Source: Pseudomonadota bacterium (lineage in GTDB: Bacteria > Pseudomonadota > Alphaproteobacteria > Acetobacterales > Acetobacteraceae). From it: 64,000 bases of DNA. Of the stretch, positions 45,214-54,350 are shown one piece after another. The stretch lies in contig JAKADX010000017.1 of NCBI GenBank assembly GCA_021818505.1, positions 1-64,000 of the forward strand, in the 5' to 3' direction. The translations under genes and the position numbers were made by a program. The notes under the pieces are model-generated. The model was not told the DNA's origin. It did no database searches and saw only the letters and a list, made by a program, of their open reading frames with translations. Position 1 is the first letter of the stretch; the number at the start of each line of letters is the position of its first letter.

Positions 45214-45750
45214 ATGCGCTCCGTCATCGCCGTCCTGCTTGCCGCGTCGCTCGCGATCGTTCTGGCCGCCCCGGCATCCGCGCAAAGCAGCCCGTCGGCG
45301 GACCAGATCATCCAGTCGCTGAAGCCGACCGGCACGGGCTTGAAGGATGCCACGCGCGGCATCCGTCTCGCCAATCCCAAGGAAGCGACGGCAAGCGGCC
45401 CGTCGGTCAGCCTGAACGTGCAGTTCGCCACCGGCTCGGCAACGCTGACGGGGCAAGCGCGGAGTGTCCTCGATCAGCTCGGCCGGGCGCTGACCAGTCA
45501 GGACCTCGCGCAGTACCATTTCCGCATTGAGGGCCACACCGACACGGTCGGCACGCCGGAGGAGAACAAGGCGCTGTCCCAGCGCCGCGCCGACGCGGTC
45601 GCGACGTATCTGCGGCAGCATTTCGGCATCACCGCTGACCGCCTGCAAGCGGTTGGCATGGGCGAGGAAGGGCTGGCCGTGCCGACACCGCCGCAGACCG
45701 CGAACGCGCAGAACCGCCGCGTGAAGGTGGTCAATCAGGACGCCGGATGA
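45214..45750 (+). CDS. OmpA-family peptidoglycan-binding protein, copy 1
   Basis: A 178-residue envelope protein with a signal peptide (ending APASAQ) and a C-terminal OmpA domain: VQFATGSATLT, IEGHTDTVGTPEENKALSQRRADAVATYL and GMGEEGLAVP with NRRVKV. It should bind peptidoglycan in the periplasm. A perfect AGGAGG lies upstream of the ATG. It is a tandem paralog of the next gene. It may anchor T6SS or other envelope parts, by context only. Confidence 0.9.
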   Translation: MRSVIAVLLAASLAIVLAAPASAQSSPSADQIIQSLKPTGTGLKDATRGIRLANPKEATASGPSVSLNVQFATGSATLTGQARSVLDQLGRALTSQDLAQYHFRIEGHTDTVGTPEENKALSQRRADAVATYLRQHFGITADRLQAVGMGEEGLAVPTPPQTANAQNRRVKVVNQDAG

Positions 45751-45776
45751 CAGGGTCAGCCGGGTGACAAGATAAG

Positions 45777-45805
45777 CTGACGGAAAGCAAGCGCCGGGGT
45801 ATGAT
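45777..45805 (+). promoter_or_regulatory. Candidate sigma70 promoter of the second OmpA-like gene
   Basis: CTGACG (4 of 6) and TATGAT (5 of 6) are separated by 17 bases in the 125-bp gap between the two OmpA-like genes. The leader would be about 60 bases. Confidence 0.45.
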
Positions 45806-45875
45806 ACGGGCCCGGGCCGGATCCGCCCGCGTCATGGCCGGCGGTCGCCGCCGCGCTGCTCCAGGAGGTTTCGTC

Positions 45876-46460
45876 ATGCGTTCCATCGCCGAGCACGTCC
45901 TCGCCGCTTCCCTGCTCGCCGCCCCGCTCGTGCTGCCCGCTGCGCCGGCCTCGGCGCAGAACGCACCGTCGGCCGACCAGATCATCCAGTCACTCAAGCC
46001 CAGCGGCAACCTGCTCAATGGCCACACCCGCGGCATCCGGCTTGCCAACCCCAACGGCGCGGCAACCGCCGCGACGCCGCAATCCGCCCCGCAGGCTGCC
46101 GACTCCGCCGGCCCCTCGGTCAGCCTGACGGTGGAATTCGCCACAGGTTCGGCCGATCTCACGCCGCAGGCCCGCAAGACGCTCGATCAGCTCGGCGCGG
46201 CACTGGCCAGCAAGGATCTCGCCCAGTACCGCTTCCGCATCGAAGGGCATACCGATACGGTCGGCACGCCGGACGCGAACAAGGCGCTGTCGCAGCGCCG
46301 CGCCGACGCGGTGTCGCAGTATCTGGAACAGCATTTCGGCGTCACCGCCGCCCGGCTGCAATCCGTCGGAATGGGCGAGGAAGGGCTGGCCGTGCCGACG
46401 CCGCCGCAGACGGCCAACGCGCAGAACCGCCGCGTGAAGGTGGTCAATCTGGGCGCCTGA
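45876..46460 (+). CDS. OmpA-family peptidoglycan-binding protein, copy 2
   Basis: A 194-residue paralog of the preceding gene, with the same order: signal peptide (ending APASAQ), the shared segments PSADQIIQSLKP and TRGIRLANP, then the OmpA domain IEGHTDTVGTPDANKALSQRRADAV. It differs by an insertion of about 15 residues rich in Ala, Thr and Gln before the domain. AGGAGG precedes the ATG. The two genes probably arose by tandem duplication. Confidence 0.9.
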   Translation: MRSIAEHVLAASLLAAPLVLPAAPASAQNAPSADQIIQSLKPSGNLLNGHTRGIRLANPNGAATAATPQSAPQAADSAGPSVSLTVEFATGSADLTPQARKTLDQLGAALASKDLAQYRFRIEGHTDTVGTPDANKALSQRRADAVSQYLEQHFGVTAARLQSVGMGEEGLAVPTPPQTANAQNRRVKVVNLGA

Positions 46461-46474
46461 CCTGAGCCGACGCA

Positions 46475-47563
46475 ATGCCAGGGCGGCCATCCATGCGGGA
46501 CGACGACGCCACCGTGGTGATGCGCCGCCCGCCGCCACCGCCCCCGCCTGGTCGGCGCGGGCCGTGGCTGTGGGGCGGCGCGGCGGTCGCCGTGGCCGTC
46601 GTGCTACTGGCGGCCGTGTGGGGGCTGTGGCTGCGTCCCGTTGCCCCGCCGCCGCCATCCCACATCGCCCCGCCGACGGTGCGGCCGGCGCCGCCGCAGG
46701 TCGTCGCGCCTCCGGCCACTGCGCCGCCGGTCACGGCGCCCAAAGTCGTCGCGCCGCCGCCGGCGCCCTTCCCGATCGTCACTGCCGCCGAGGCCGCGAT
46801 CCGCGACCATCTCGCGACCACACTGACGGTGTTCCGCTTCGCCCCCGATCCCCGCATCGTCGTTCTCGATTTCCCGACCCTGCACCAGCAGGGCCAGATG
46901 CTGAACCGGGTCGCCGCTCTGGTGGAGAAGGGCGGGCTGCCGCGCGACCGGGTGCTGAACGATGCCGAACTCGCCGCCGCCATCATGGCCAGCGGCGACA
47001 CGCCCGATACGTACTATTTCGGCCATGACTACAGCGCCGGCGCTCTGGTGCGTTTCTTCGCGCTGGCCGATGCCGAGCATGTCGCCCTCAATCCCGAGGA
47101 GGAGAGGCTGCGGGCCCTGCTCGGCGAGCTCGGCTGGTTCGCGCCCGGCGTCCAAGCCGGGCTGATCACCATTCCCCGCGCGCCGCAGGAGGAAGTCGCG
47201 GCCCTCGACGCCGCCGCGCGCGCCACCATCCTGCATCACGAGCTGTCGCACGGAATGTTCTTCAGCGATCCCGCCTATGCCGCCTATGTGCGCCAGTTCT
47301 GGCTGACGGCGCTGACCGAGGGTGAACGCACCGCCGTGCGCAAATTCCTCGGCTCCGAGGGCTACGACACGGCGGATGAGGAGCTGATGTACAACGAGGC
47401 ACAGGCCTATCTGCTGTTCACTCCGGACCCGCGTTTCTGTCAGGCGGCGAATCTCGGCATGACCGCGGCGCGGCGACAGGAACTCGCCGTCGCGTTCCTG
47501 CGCGGAATGCCGGCGGGCTGGCTGCACGACGCACTGGCGGCGGACCTGCCGACCCTGCGCTGA
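46475..47563 (+). CDS. Membrane-anchored protein with a HExxH (gluzincin-like) site
   Basis: A 362-residue protein (or 356 if the ATG at 46493 is used). A cytoplasmic Pro-rich N-terminus (residues 17-25) precedes one membrane helix (about 31-52), then a long Pro/Ala linker and a domain with HHELSHG (His 255, Glu 256, His 259) and NEAQAYLLF (Glu 308), a possible third zinc ligand. This is the pattern of zinc metallopeptidases, with the active domain outside the membrane. It follows the OmpA-like gene by 14 bp and converges on the kinase gene. I know no named family for the whole protein. Confidence 0.7.
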   Translation: MPGRPSMRDDDATVVMRRPPPPPPPGRRGPWLWGGAAVAVAVVLLAAVWGLWLRPVAPPPPSHIAPPTVRPAPPQVVAPPATAPPVTAPKVVAPPPAPFPIVTAAEAAIRDHLATTLTVFRFAPDPRIVVLDFPTLHQQGQMLNRVAALVEKGGLPRDRVLNDAELAAAIMASGDTPDTYYFGHDYSAGALVRFFALADAEHVALNPEEERLRALLGELGWFAPGVQAGLITIPRAPQEEVAALDAAARATILHHELSHGMFFSDPAYAAYVRQFWLTALTEGERTAVRKFLGSEGYDTADEELMYNEAQAYLLFTPDPRFCQAANLGMTAARRQELAVAFLRGMPAGWLHDALAADLPTLR

Positions 47564-47585
47564 TCCCCCCGCCGGCGGCCGCGGG

Positions 47586-49955
47586 CTACTTCGCGAGCGT
47601 GTCCACCAGCAGCAGCGTGCCCGCCAACCGCGTTCCCGCCTGCCGCGCCGCGGCGATCGCGGCGGCCAGCTCGCGCAGATAGGCGCCGGCATTGTCCTCG
47701 GCATTCTGTGCCGGCATCTGCCGCAGCAGCGGTGCCGAGGAGGCGATGGCGATGATCATGTCGGTGCCGTAGGGCGGCCCGACCTCCCAGATCGGTTTGC
47801 CGGGTCCGCTGTCGCCCAGCGCCAGCCGCTCGCCCGCCGCGAACCGGCGCGCCGGCTGGGCCGCCACTTTCTGCGCCGGGTCCGCGACGGTTGGATAGAG
47901 ATGCACGACCGACCCGTCATGCCCGAGATAGTCCACGCGCAGTTCGCCGGCGAAGTCCGGCATGGTGATGCGCGGGCGGATCCGCTCGCCGTCGTGCAGC
48001 GCAGTGCGCCCGCCGGACAGCGTGGCGGTCAGTCCGCCGGGGGCGAGCGCGACCGGGCGTAGCAGGTCGAGCGCGTTGCAGAACACCGGGTCGATGCCCT
48101 GCACGTGCCAGTCAAGCGCCGCGCCGGCGTCCGACCCTGCGGCGCGCGTGCGCAGCGCCGCTGCCTCGGTGCGCCCGACGACACCCGAGACCGTCAGCGT
48201 GCCGCTGTCCTGCACCGCGGCATCGGCCAGCGAGCAGCGTGCCCCCGCCAACATCTGCCGCAGCGGCGCCAGCCCGGCCATCGCCACTTGCTGCGGCGCC
48301 GGTGCGGCTGGTGCGGCCGTCTGCGCCGGCGGCTGCGGCTGCGGCTGCGCCGGGATCGGTACGGCCGGCGTCGCGTCGGCAGCGGGCGTGGGTGCCTGCG
48401 CGGGCGCCGGCGCGGGTTGCTGCGGCGCGGGCTGCTGTGGTGCGGGCGGCGTCTGGGCGAGCGGGGTGGGTTGTACCTGCGCCACCGGGGGAGGTTGTAT
48501 CTGTGCCGGCGGTGGCGGTTGCGCCGGGGCAGGGGCGGCCGGTTCCGCCTGGGCGGGAGCGGTTTGCGCCAGCGGGGTCGACTGCACCTGTGGCGGAGAG
48601 GGCTGCGCTGGCAACGGCGCGGCCGGTTGCTCCTGCGGCGCGGGCGCCGGTGCCGTCGGTGCGGTGGCTGGTGCCGCGGCGGCACTGGCGGTCGCCACGG
48701 GCCCGGCAGGCGAAGGCTGCGCGCCCGGTTGCTGGGTCGCGGCTGCCTCGGCTGCGGGAGTCGGCGCTGTTGGCGGAGTGGGCGCCGTGCCAGCCGGTCC
48801 GGCGGCCGGCGTGTCGGCCTGAGGTGTCGGCTGCGGCGTGCCCTGCGGTGTGGCCGGTGCGGGCCGTACGGTGGCGGTCTCCACCGGCGCCGGTGGCGCG
48901 GCGGGGCGCAACAGGAACCAGCCGCCCCCGCCAAGCACCAGCAGCGCCACCACCGCAACGCCGGCCAGCAGCGGCGCGCGCGATCCCGACGACCTGGCCG
49001 GTACGGCCGCCGCGGCCGACGGCGGGGCAGGTGCGGGGCGGGCAGCGGGAGCCGGCGGGTCGGCCGCGCGGGCCGGGGCGCTGCCGATCAGCGTTGCCTC
49101 CGCATCGAGCGGCGCGGTGGTGCCGGCCGGCGCGTCGAGCGCGCCGCGGATTGCCTCGGCGAAGGCGGCGGCGGAGGGGTACCGGTCGTCGGGCCGCTTG
49201 GCCATTGCCTTGCGCACCACGGCGTCCAGCGCCGCCGGCGCGGTCACCGCCAGCGTCGAGGGCGGCGGCGGCTCGGTGTTCAGCACCTTGTGCATGATCG
49301 CCGTCAGGCCGCCGTCGAACGGGCGTTCGCCAGTCAGCAACTGATAGAGCAGCACGCCGGCGGAATAGACGTCGGTGCGGGCATCGACGACCTGGCCCAT
49401 GAACTGCTCGGGCGACATGTAGGCGGGCGTGCCCAGCATGGTGCCCGCCTGCGTCATGCTGCTCATTTCGATGCGCGCGATGCCGAAATCGGCGATCTTC
49501 GGCTGCCCTTCCTTGGTCAGCATGACGTTGGCGGGCTTGATGTCGCGATGCACCACGCCGCGCTCGTGGCTGAACTGCAGGCCGGCCAACAGGCCGTCCA
49601 TGACCCGCCGCAGCGCCGGGACGTCGAAGCGTTCCTGCTTGTCGAGCAGGCCTTTCAGCGACGGCCCTTCGACAAATTCCATGACGATATAGGCGATGTC
49701 GCCGGTTTCCCCGTAATCGTACACGCCGACGATGTTGGGATGCGTCAGGCGGCCCGCGGCCTGCGCCTCGCGCTTGAAGCGGGCGATCTCCTCGGCGGTG
49801 TCGGGGTCGGGGTTGGCCGGCACCTGCACTGTCTTGATCGCGACGCGTCGCGCGATCTGCGGGTCCCAGCCATCATACACGACACCCATCGCGCCACGCC
49901 CGAGCGTGCCGCGAATCTCGTATTTCCCCAGCGTCTGAGGCGCGTCCATCGGCAT
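47586..49955 (-). CDS. Transmembrane Ser/Thr protein kinase with C-terminal DUF4384-like domain
   Basis: A 789-residue membrane kinase. The kinase domain (about 10-275) has LGRGAMGVVYDG, VAIKTV, VVHRDIKPANVML, ADFGIAR and TPAYMSPEQ. One transmembrane helix lies at about residue 330 (APLLAGVAVVALLVLGGGGWFLL). The periplasmic side has a long Pro/Gln/Ala-rich stretch and ends in a DUF4384-like domain (ITMPDFAGELRVDYLGHDG, GTDMIIAIASS). It lies 7 bp behind the CHAT gene on the same strand. It is the probable PpkA-like partner of the PP2C phosphatase. The ATG at 49955 follows AAGGCGGGG. Confidence 0.85.
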   Translation of the reverse strand: MPMDAPQTLGKYEIRGTLGRGAMGVVYDGWDPQIARRVAIKTVQVPANPDPDTAEEIARFKREAQAAGRLTHPNIVGVYDYGETGDIAYIVMEFVEGPSLKGLLDKQERFDVPALRRVMDGLLAGLQFSHERGVVHRDIKPANVMLTKEGQPKIADFGIARIEMSSMTQAGTMLGTPAYMSPEQFMGQVVDARTDVYSAGVLLYQLLTGERPFDGGLTAIMHKVLNTEPPPPSTLAVTAPAALDAVVRKAMAKRPDDRYPSAAAFAEAIRGALDAPAGTTAPLDAEATLIGSAPARAADPPAPAARPAPAPPSAAAAVPARSSGSRAPLLAGVAVVALLVLGGGGWFLLRPAAPPAPVETATVRPAPATPQGTPQPTPQADTPAAGPAGTAPTPPTAPTPAAEAAATQQPGAQPSPAGPVATASAAAAPATAPTAPAPAPQEQPAAPLPAQPSPPQVQSTPLAQTAPAQAEPAAPAPAQPPPPAQIQPPPVAQVQPTPLAQTPPAPQQPAPQQPAPAPAQAPTPAADATPAVPIPAQPQPQPPAQTAAPAAPAPQQVAMAGLAPLRQMLAGARCSLADAAVQDSGTLTVSGVVGRTEAAALRTRAAGSDAGAALDWHVQGIDPVFCNALDLLRPVALAPGGLTATLSGGRTALHDGERIRPRITMPDFAGELRVDYLGHDGSVVHLYPTVADPAQKVAAQPARRFAAGERLALGDSGPGKPIWEVGPPYGTDMIIAIASSAPLLRQMPAQNAEDNAGAYLRELAAAIAAARQAGTRLAGTLLLVDTLAK

Positions 49956-49962
49956 CCCCGCC

Positions 49963-52900
49963 TTATAGTCCCGCCTGCGGCGAGAGCGAAGCCTGTTGCG
50001 CGGGCGTATTGCCGCGCGCCCCTCCGCCGCCGTCGCCGATCGCCGCGAAGGGCGCCCAGAAGAACGGATGCGCAACTTCCGCCGGGAAAGTAGTGCCGGC
50101 GCCGTCGAGCAGGCTGAGCTGTGCTGACCGCAGCGCCGCCGCCGCGCCCATCGACGGGTCGGCGCGCATCCGTTGCAGCGTGCCGGCCACCAGATAGGCG
50201 GCGACCTGATCGTTGACCGACCAGTGCGTGACCAGCAGCGTGCGGGCGCCCGCGAAGAAGAAGGCGCGCGCCAGCCCCGACAGGCTTTCGCCGGCCGTGC
50301 TGCCGCCCGGCCCGCCGGAATTGCAGGCCGACAGGATCACCAGCTCCGCGTCCAGATCGAGGCCCGTCACGTCGGCGGCGGTGAGCAGCGCGTTGCTGGC
50401 ATCCGTGGCGCCGGCGGGGGCGGAGGTGACGATCGCCGGCTGGCTCTGGCAGCGCAACTCCGCCGGCAGCAGCGCGTGGGCGGCGAAATGCAGCACCCGG
50501 TATTGCTTCAGATGCGCCTGCATCACCGCCGGCACGGTGAAGGCCGGGCCGACCAGCTCGTCGGTCGGGCTGCCGCCGAGCAGTGCCTGCGCGGCCTGCA
50601 GCTCGCGCTGCGCATAAGGCAGGCGCGGCAGGCCGGCCAGAAGCTGCGCGCTGTCGCCGCAGGAGGCGCCGGGGAAGCTGCGTTCGGCCTGCGGCAGCGT
50701 GACCGGCACGAAATCGCCGAAGCCGAACCACGGCCGGTCGGCGTGCGAGGTGCCGGCCGACTTGCGCAGGCTGACGAAGTTGCTCGGCGCCGGCACATGC
50801 ACCAGCGTGAAGCGGCGCGCGAGCCACGGCGCCTTGGCCAGGTGCGCCGCGTCGGCCGGACCGGTCAGCAGCACCTCGAACGGCAGCGCCAGCAGCGGGC
50901 CGGCGGGGGCCACCGAAAGCCGCGTCACGTCCTTCAGTGACGCGGCGACCGGCGCCAGCGTCGCGTCATAGAGCGCGCGCGAATCGGCGACATCGAAGGT
51001 CGGCAGCGTGTCGGTCAGCTCGATGCCGGCGCGGACCTTGCCCACCAGCTCGACGATCTTCGCGTAGCCGAGCGGGATGCGGCCGGCGTCGATGCGCCCG
51101 CCATGCAGCACCAGCGTCCAGCCGTCATGCGGGCCGAGCGCGATCTCCGCCAGGGCTTCGTGTGGATAGAGGCCGGCGAGCACGGCCGAGGCGGGCACGA
51201 CCGCCTGCAACAACTGGCCGAGATTGGGCGAGGCCGCCTGCAACGCCGCGTCGCTGTCGTCGTAGGCGGCCTGCGCCTCCTTGATCTTGGCGTCGAGCGC
51301 CGCCGCCTCCGCGGTCGGCGCCGCGCCTTGCGCGCTCGCGGCCATCTCGTCGCGCTGGCGATACAGCGCCTGCAAGGCCGCCTTGGCGTCCTGGTTACGC
51401 CGGATCGCCTCGCCCACGCGCGGGTCGCGCGCACCCTCCTGCAAACGAGCCGTCGCCTGCGCGATCTGCTGGCTGGTGATGCCGCCCTGGGCGAGCTGGG
51501 CGGCGGCGAACATTTCGGTCAGCAGCTTCTGGCGGTGCGCGTCATCGCCAGAAGCGGCGGCGGCGCCGAAGGCATCCAGGCAGGGTTCGATCAGCGCGGA
51601 CGTGGTGCCGGCCTTCAGCGACACCAGCGTCGCCACGGCGCGCTGACACAGCGGCAGCGCCTGGCCCTGCCGGCCGCTGCGCGCGAGTTCGCCGGCGCGC
51701 AGCAGGTCGGTATCGGCGAGTGATTTCGATTGTGGCAGCGCACGATCGAAATCGCGCGTCGCCGCGTCGAGTTCGCGCAAGGCGAGCGCCGGGTCGCCGG
51801 CCGCGGCATAGGTGACGCCGGCGGTGCGGAACAGCCGCGCCGCCAGGATCGGCCGCACCAGACCGTTTGCCTCGGCGATGCCGGTGGCGCGGTCGAGCAC
51901 GATACGGCTGTCGGCGAACTTGCCCTCGTCGCGCAGCAGCAGCGCCTGGTTGCGCTGCACTTCAATCAGCCCGAGCAGCGCCGCTTGCGCTCCCGGGTCG
52001 GTCAGCAGGTCCTGGTTGGACACCAGCGAGGCGCCGGGCCGGGCGAAGGCGCTGCCGCCGGCGCCTGACGCGGCCGAGTGCATGGCACCGGGCGGCACCA
52101 GCGCCGCATAGGCCCCGGCCGCCTGCTGCAGCAGCGCCAGCGCCGACTTGGTGTCGCCATGGTTGACCGCGTCCAGTGCGCGGTAATGCAGCAGCCGCGC
52201 CCGCGCGATCGGATCGGCCGAGCGTGGCACCAGCCGCTCAGCGCGAGCGAACAGCGCTGCCGCCTCGGCATACCGTCCCTCATCGGAGAGTTGCAGCGCC
52301 AGCGTCATCACCACGGAAGCGGTGTTGGGATTGTCGGCGCCGAGCGCCTTCTGTTGCAGCGCCAGAGCCGCGCGGAACGCGGCCTCCGCGGCGGCGGGGT
52401 TGCCGGCGAGGTTGGCGCGCGTGCCGGCGGCCATCAGCGTGTCGAACTGGCCGATATCGCCCGAGCTGACCGACTGCGCGGCGAGCCGCTGGGCGAGCAG
52501 CGCGTCGGCGGCGGAACTCGCCGGTTCGGCATCGGCGCGCAACAGGCCGGCACGCACGCCGATGGCGCGCTCCATCACCGTCGCGGCCGGCAGCACGCCG
52601 TCGGCGTACCAGACGCGGCCGTTGACGAGCGCGACGAGGGCCACATGCGGCCAGCCGCCGCGGCGCTGCGTGCAGTTCAGCAACTCCGCCGGGCGGCTGT
52701 CGAGGATGGTGGTGGCGGCGGGCTTCTCGCAGGCGTAACGCTGCTCGATGCCGGCGCGCCAGGGGCTGGCGGTGGCGATGGTGGCAAGATCGGACGCCGC
52801 GGCGCCCTCGCCCTCGCGCACGCGGGCGGAAGGTTGCTGCCAGGTGCCGCAATAGATGTCGGCGGCGTCGCCCGAGGATTGGATGGTGCAGGTCTCGCCC

Positions 52901-53058
52901 ACCGCGTTCTTGCCGATTGCCGCTGCCGAGGCGGCGCGGCCGGCGGCAGTGGCGGAGACATAGGCCGAAGGCGGCGGCTTGGCGCAGGACGCGACGGCGA
53001 GCACCGCGAGCAGCGGCAGCAGGCGACGGCGCGGCGCCCCGGCGCGATCGAACGGCAT
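49963..53058 (-). CDS. CHAT-domain caspase-like lipoprotein with TPR-type repeats
   Basis: A 1031-residue protein. A signal peptide with lipobox (LLAVLAVASC, Cys at about 20) predicts a lipoprotein. The middle has TPR-like helical pairs (for example AEAAFRAALALQQKALGADNPNTASVVMTLA in parts). The C-terminal CHAT domain has the caspase dyad: His 861 in VLHFAAHAL and Cys 912 in VILSACNSGG, followed by GESLSGLARAFFFAGARTLL. It should be a cysteine protease acting in the periplasm. GGAGGGG precedes the ATG at 53058. The kinase gene follows after 7 bp, so the two are an operon. Function is unknown. Confidence 0.85.
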   Translation of the reverse strand: MPFDRAGAPRRRLLPLLAVLAVASCAKPPPSAYVSATAAGRAASAAAIGKNAVGETCTIQSSGDAADIYCGTWQQPSARVREGEGAAASDLATIATASPWRAGIEQRYACEKPAATTILDSRPAELLNCTQRRGGWPHVALVALVNGRVWYADGVLPAATVMERAIGVRAGLLRADAEPASSAADALLAQRLAAQSVSSGDIGQFDTLMAAGTRANLAGNPAAAEAAFRAALALQQKALGADNPNTASVVMTLALQLSDEGRYAEAAALFARAERLVPRSADPIARARLLHYRALDAVNHGDTKSALALLQQAAGAYAALVPPGAMHSAASGAGGSAFARPGASLVSNQDLLTDPGAQAALLGLIEVQRNQALLLRDEGKFADSRIVLDRATGIAEANGLVRPILAARLFRTAGVTYAAAGDPALALRELDAATRDFDRALPQSKSLADTDLLRAGELARSGRQGQALPLCQRAVATLVSLKAGTTSALIEPCLDAFGAAAASGDDAHRQKLLTEMFAAAQLAQGGITSQQIAQATARLQEGARDPRVGEAIRRNQDAKAALQALYRQRDEMAASAQGAAPTAEAAALDAKIKEAQAAYDDSDAALQAASPNLGQLLQAVVPASAVLAGLYPHEALAEIALGPHDGWTLVLHGGRIDAGRIPLGYAKIVELVGKVRAGIELTDTLPTFDVADSRALYDATLAPVAASLKDVTRLSVAPAGPLLALPFEVLLTGPADAAHLAKAPWLARRFTLVHVPAPSNFVSLRKSAGTSHADRPWFGFGDFVPVTLPQAERSFPGASCGDSAQLLAGLPRLPYAQRELQAAQALLGGSPTDELVGPAFTVPAVMQAHLKQYRVLHFAAHALLPAELRCQSQPAIVTSAPAGATDASNALLTAADVTGLDLDAELVILSACNSGGPGGSTAGESLSGLARAFFFAGARTLLVTHWSVNDQVAAYLVAGTLQRMRADPSMGAAAALRSAQLSLLDGAGTTFPAEVAHPFFWAPFAAIGDGGGGARGNTPAQQASLSPQAGL

Positions 53059-53225
53059 CTCGATTCCCCTCCGTCTCCCCTGGCCACCCGACGTTTCAGC
53101 CGCGGCGAGCATAGTTTCGGACGGTATCGCACATTTCGGAAGCGGATGCTGCCCCATTTTCGGGGCGGCCGTGTTTTGCCCCGCTGACCGAATCGGCAGG
53201 CCCGGAGCGGGGTGGTGCCTGGTGG

Positions 53226-54350
53226 TTACTTCCGCCAGGTGATCACCGAACTCACTGCGTAGTTCCACACCAGACTCATCACCGCCCCGGCGGCGCCGGC
53301 GAACCACCAGGCGGCGTGGCGCTGGCCGAACAGGAATTCGGCGGCGCCGACATTGGCCACCGCGCCGACGCTGCAGATCGCCGAGAAGGTGATCAACCCG
53401 ATCACCAGCCGCCGGCCACGCAGCCGGCGGTCGCGGAAGGTGAACAGGTTGTTCAGGGTGTAGTTGGCGATGATCGCGACCGCGGTGGCGAAGGTCTGCG
53501 CCTGCTCGAAATTCACGACAAACAACGCCAGCCGCAGCATCACCAGATGCGCTGCGATGCCGAGCACGCCGACACCCGCGAACAGCACGAATCGCACCGG
53601 CACGACATGGCCGACCAGCTTGTCGATCAACAGCAGCAGGTAGTCGCGCAGCACGCCGGCATCGAGCTTGCTCTCGCCGGCCACGCGAGTGCGGAACTCA
53701 TAGGGCAGCTCGATCAGCTTCGGCGGCGCGGGCAGCGAGGCCAGCAGGTCCAGCAGGATCTTGAAGCCCATCGCCGACAGCCCGCGTACGGCGGCGTCAA
53801 GTGTGCCGCGCCGGACCATGAAGAAGCCGCTCATCGGGTCGGTCACCGGGGCGCGCAGGATCAGCCGGCTCAGCCGCGTCGCGATGTCGGACATGCCGGC
53901 GCGCGTGCGGCCCCAGGCGCCGATGCCGCCACCGGCGACATAGCGGCTGCCGACCGCGACCTCATAGCCGTCATCGCGCAATGCGGCGAACATGCGCGGC
54001 AGCAGTGCCTCGTCGTGCTGAAGGTCCCCGTCCATCGCGGCGACGAAGGGGGCAAGGCTGGCCTGTGCGCCCTCGATGAAGGCGGAGGACAGGCCACGCC
54101 GGCCGATGCGGTGCAGCAACCGCACCCGCGCATCCTGCCGCCCGATCGCCGCCACCGCCTCGCGCGTGCCGTCGGTCGAGTCGTCATCAACGAAGATCAC
54201 TTCCCACGCGATGCCGGCCAGCACCGCGCGCAACCGATCGACCAGCGGGGCGATGTTGTCGCGCTCGTTCAGCACCGGGACGACGACGCACAGCTCCGGC
54301 GCCGTCGCCAGTTCAGGCCGATCCTGCGTGCTGGGTGTCGTCGCATCCAA
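53226..54350 (-). CDS. Family 2 glycosyltransferase with C-terminal GtrA domain
   Basis: A 374-residue protein. A dolichol-phosphate mannosyltransferase-like GT2 domain (LCVVVPVLNERDNIAPLV, FVDDDSTDGT, AAMDGDLQHDEALLP, GSRYVAGG) is followed by four helices of a GtrA domain (VRFVLFAGVGVLGIAAHL, NYTLNNLFTFRDRRLRG). It should make a lipid-linked sugar and help move it across the membrane. The TTG at 54350 is chosen because GAGGGG lies 9 bases upstream and it gives the normal length; the longer frame upstream is not protein-like. Confidence 0.87.
   Translation of the reverse strand: MDATTPSTQDRPELATAPELCVVVPVLNERDNIAPLVDRLRAVLAGIAWEVIFVDDDSTDGTREAVAAIGRQDARVRLLHRIGRRGLSSAFIEGAQASLAPFVAAMDGDLQHDEALLPRMFAALRDDGYEVAVGSRYVAGGGIGAWGRTRAGMSDIATRLSRLILRAPVTDPMSGFFMVRRGTLDAAVRGLSAMGFKILLDLLASLPAPPKLIELPYEFRTRVAGESKLDAGVLRDYLLLLIDKLVGHVVPVRFVLFAGVGVLGIAAHLVMLRLALFVVNFEQAQTFATAVAIIANYTLNNLFTFRDRRLRGRRLVIGLITFSAICSVGAVANVGAAEFLFGQRHAAWWFAGAAGAVMSLVWNYAVSSVITWRK

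Noticed and set aside
47564-47585. Short GC palindrome between the convergent HExxH and kinase genes as a terminator
   Set aside because: CCGCCGGCGG is too short and has no T-run; in such GC-rich sequence it is not distinguishable from chance.
48105-50093. Repetitive Gly/Arg-rich plus-strand frame opposite the Ser/Thr kinase gene
   Set aside because: The repetition mirrors the Pro/Gln/Ala-rich linker of the kinase on the other strand; it is not a separate gene or a tandem repeat array.
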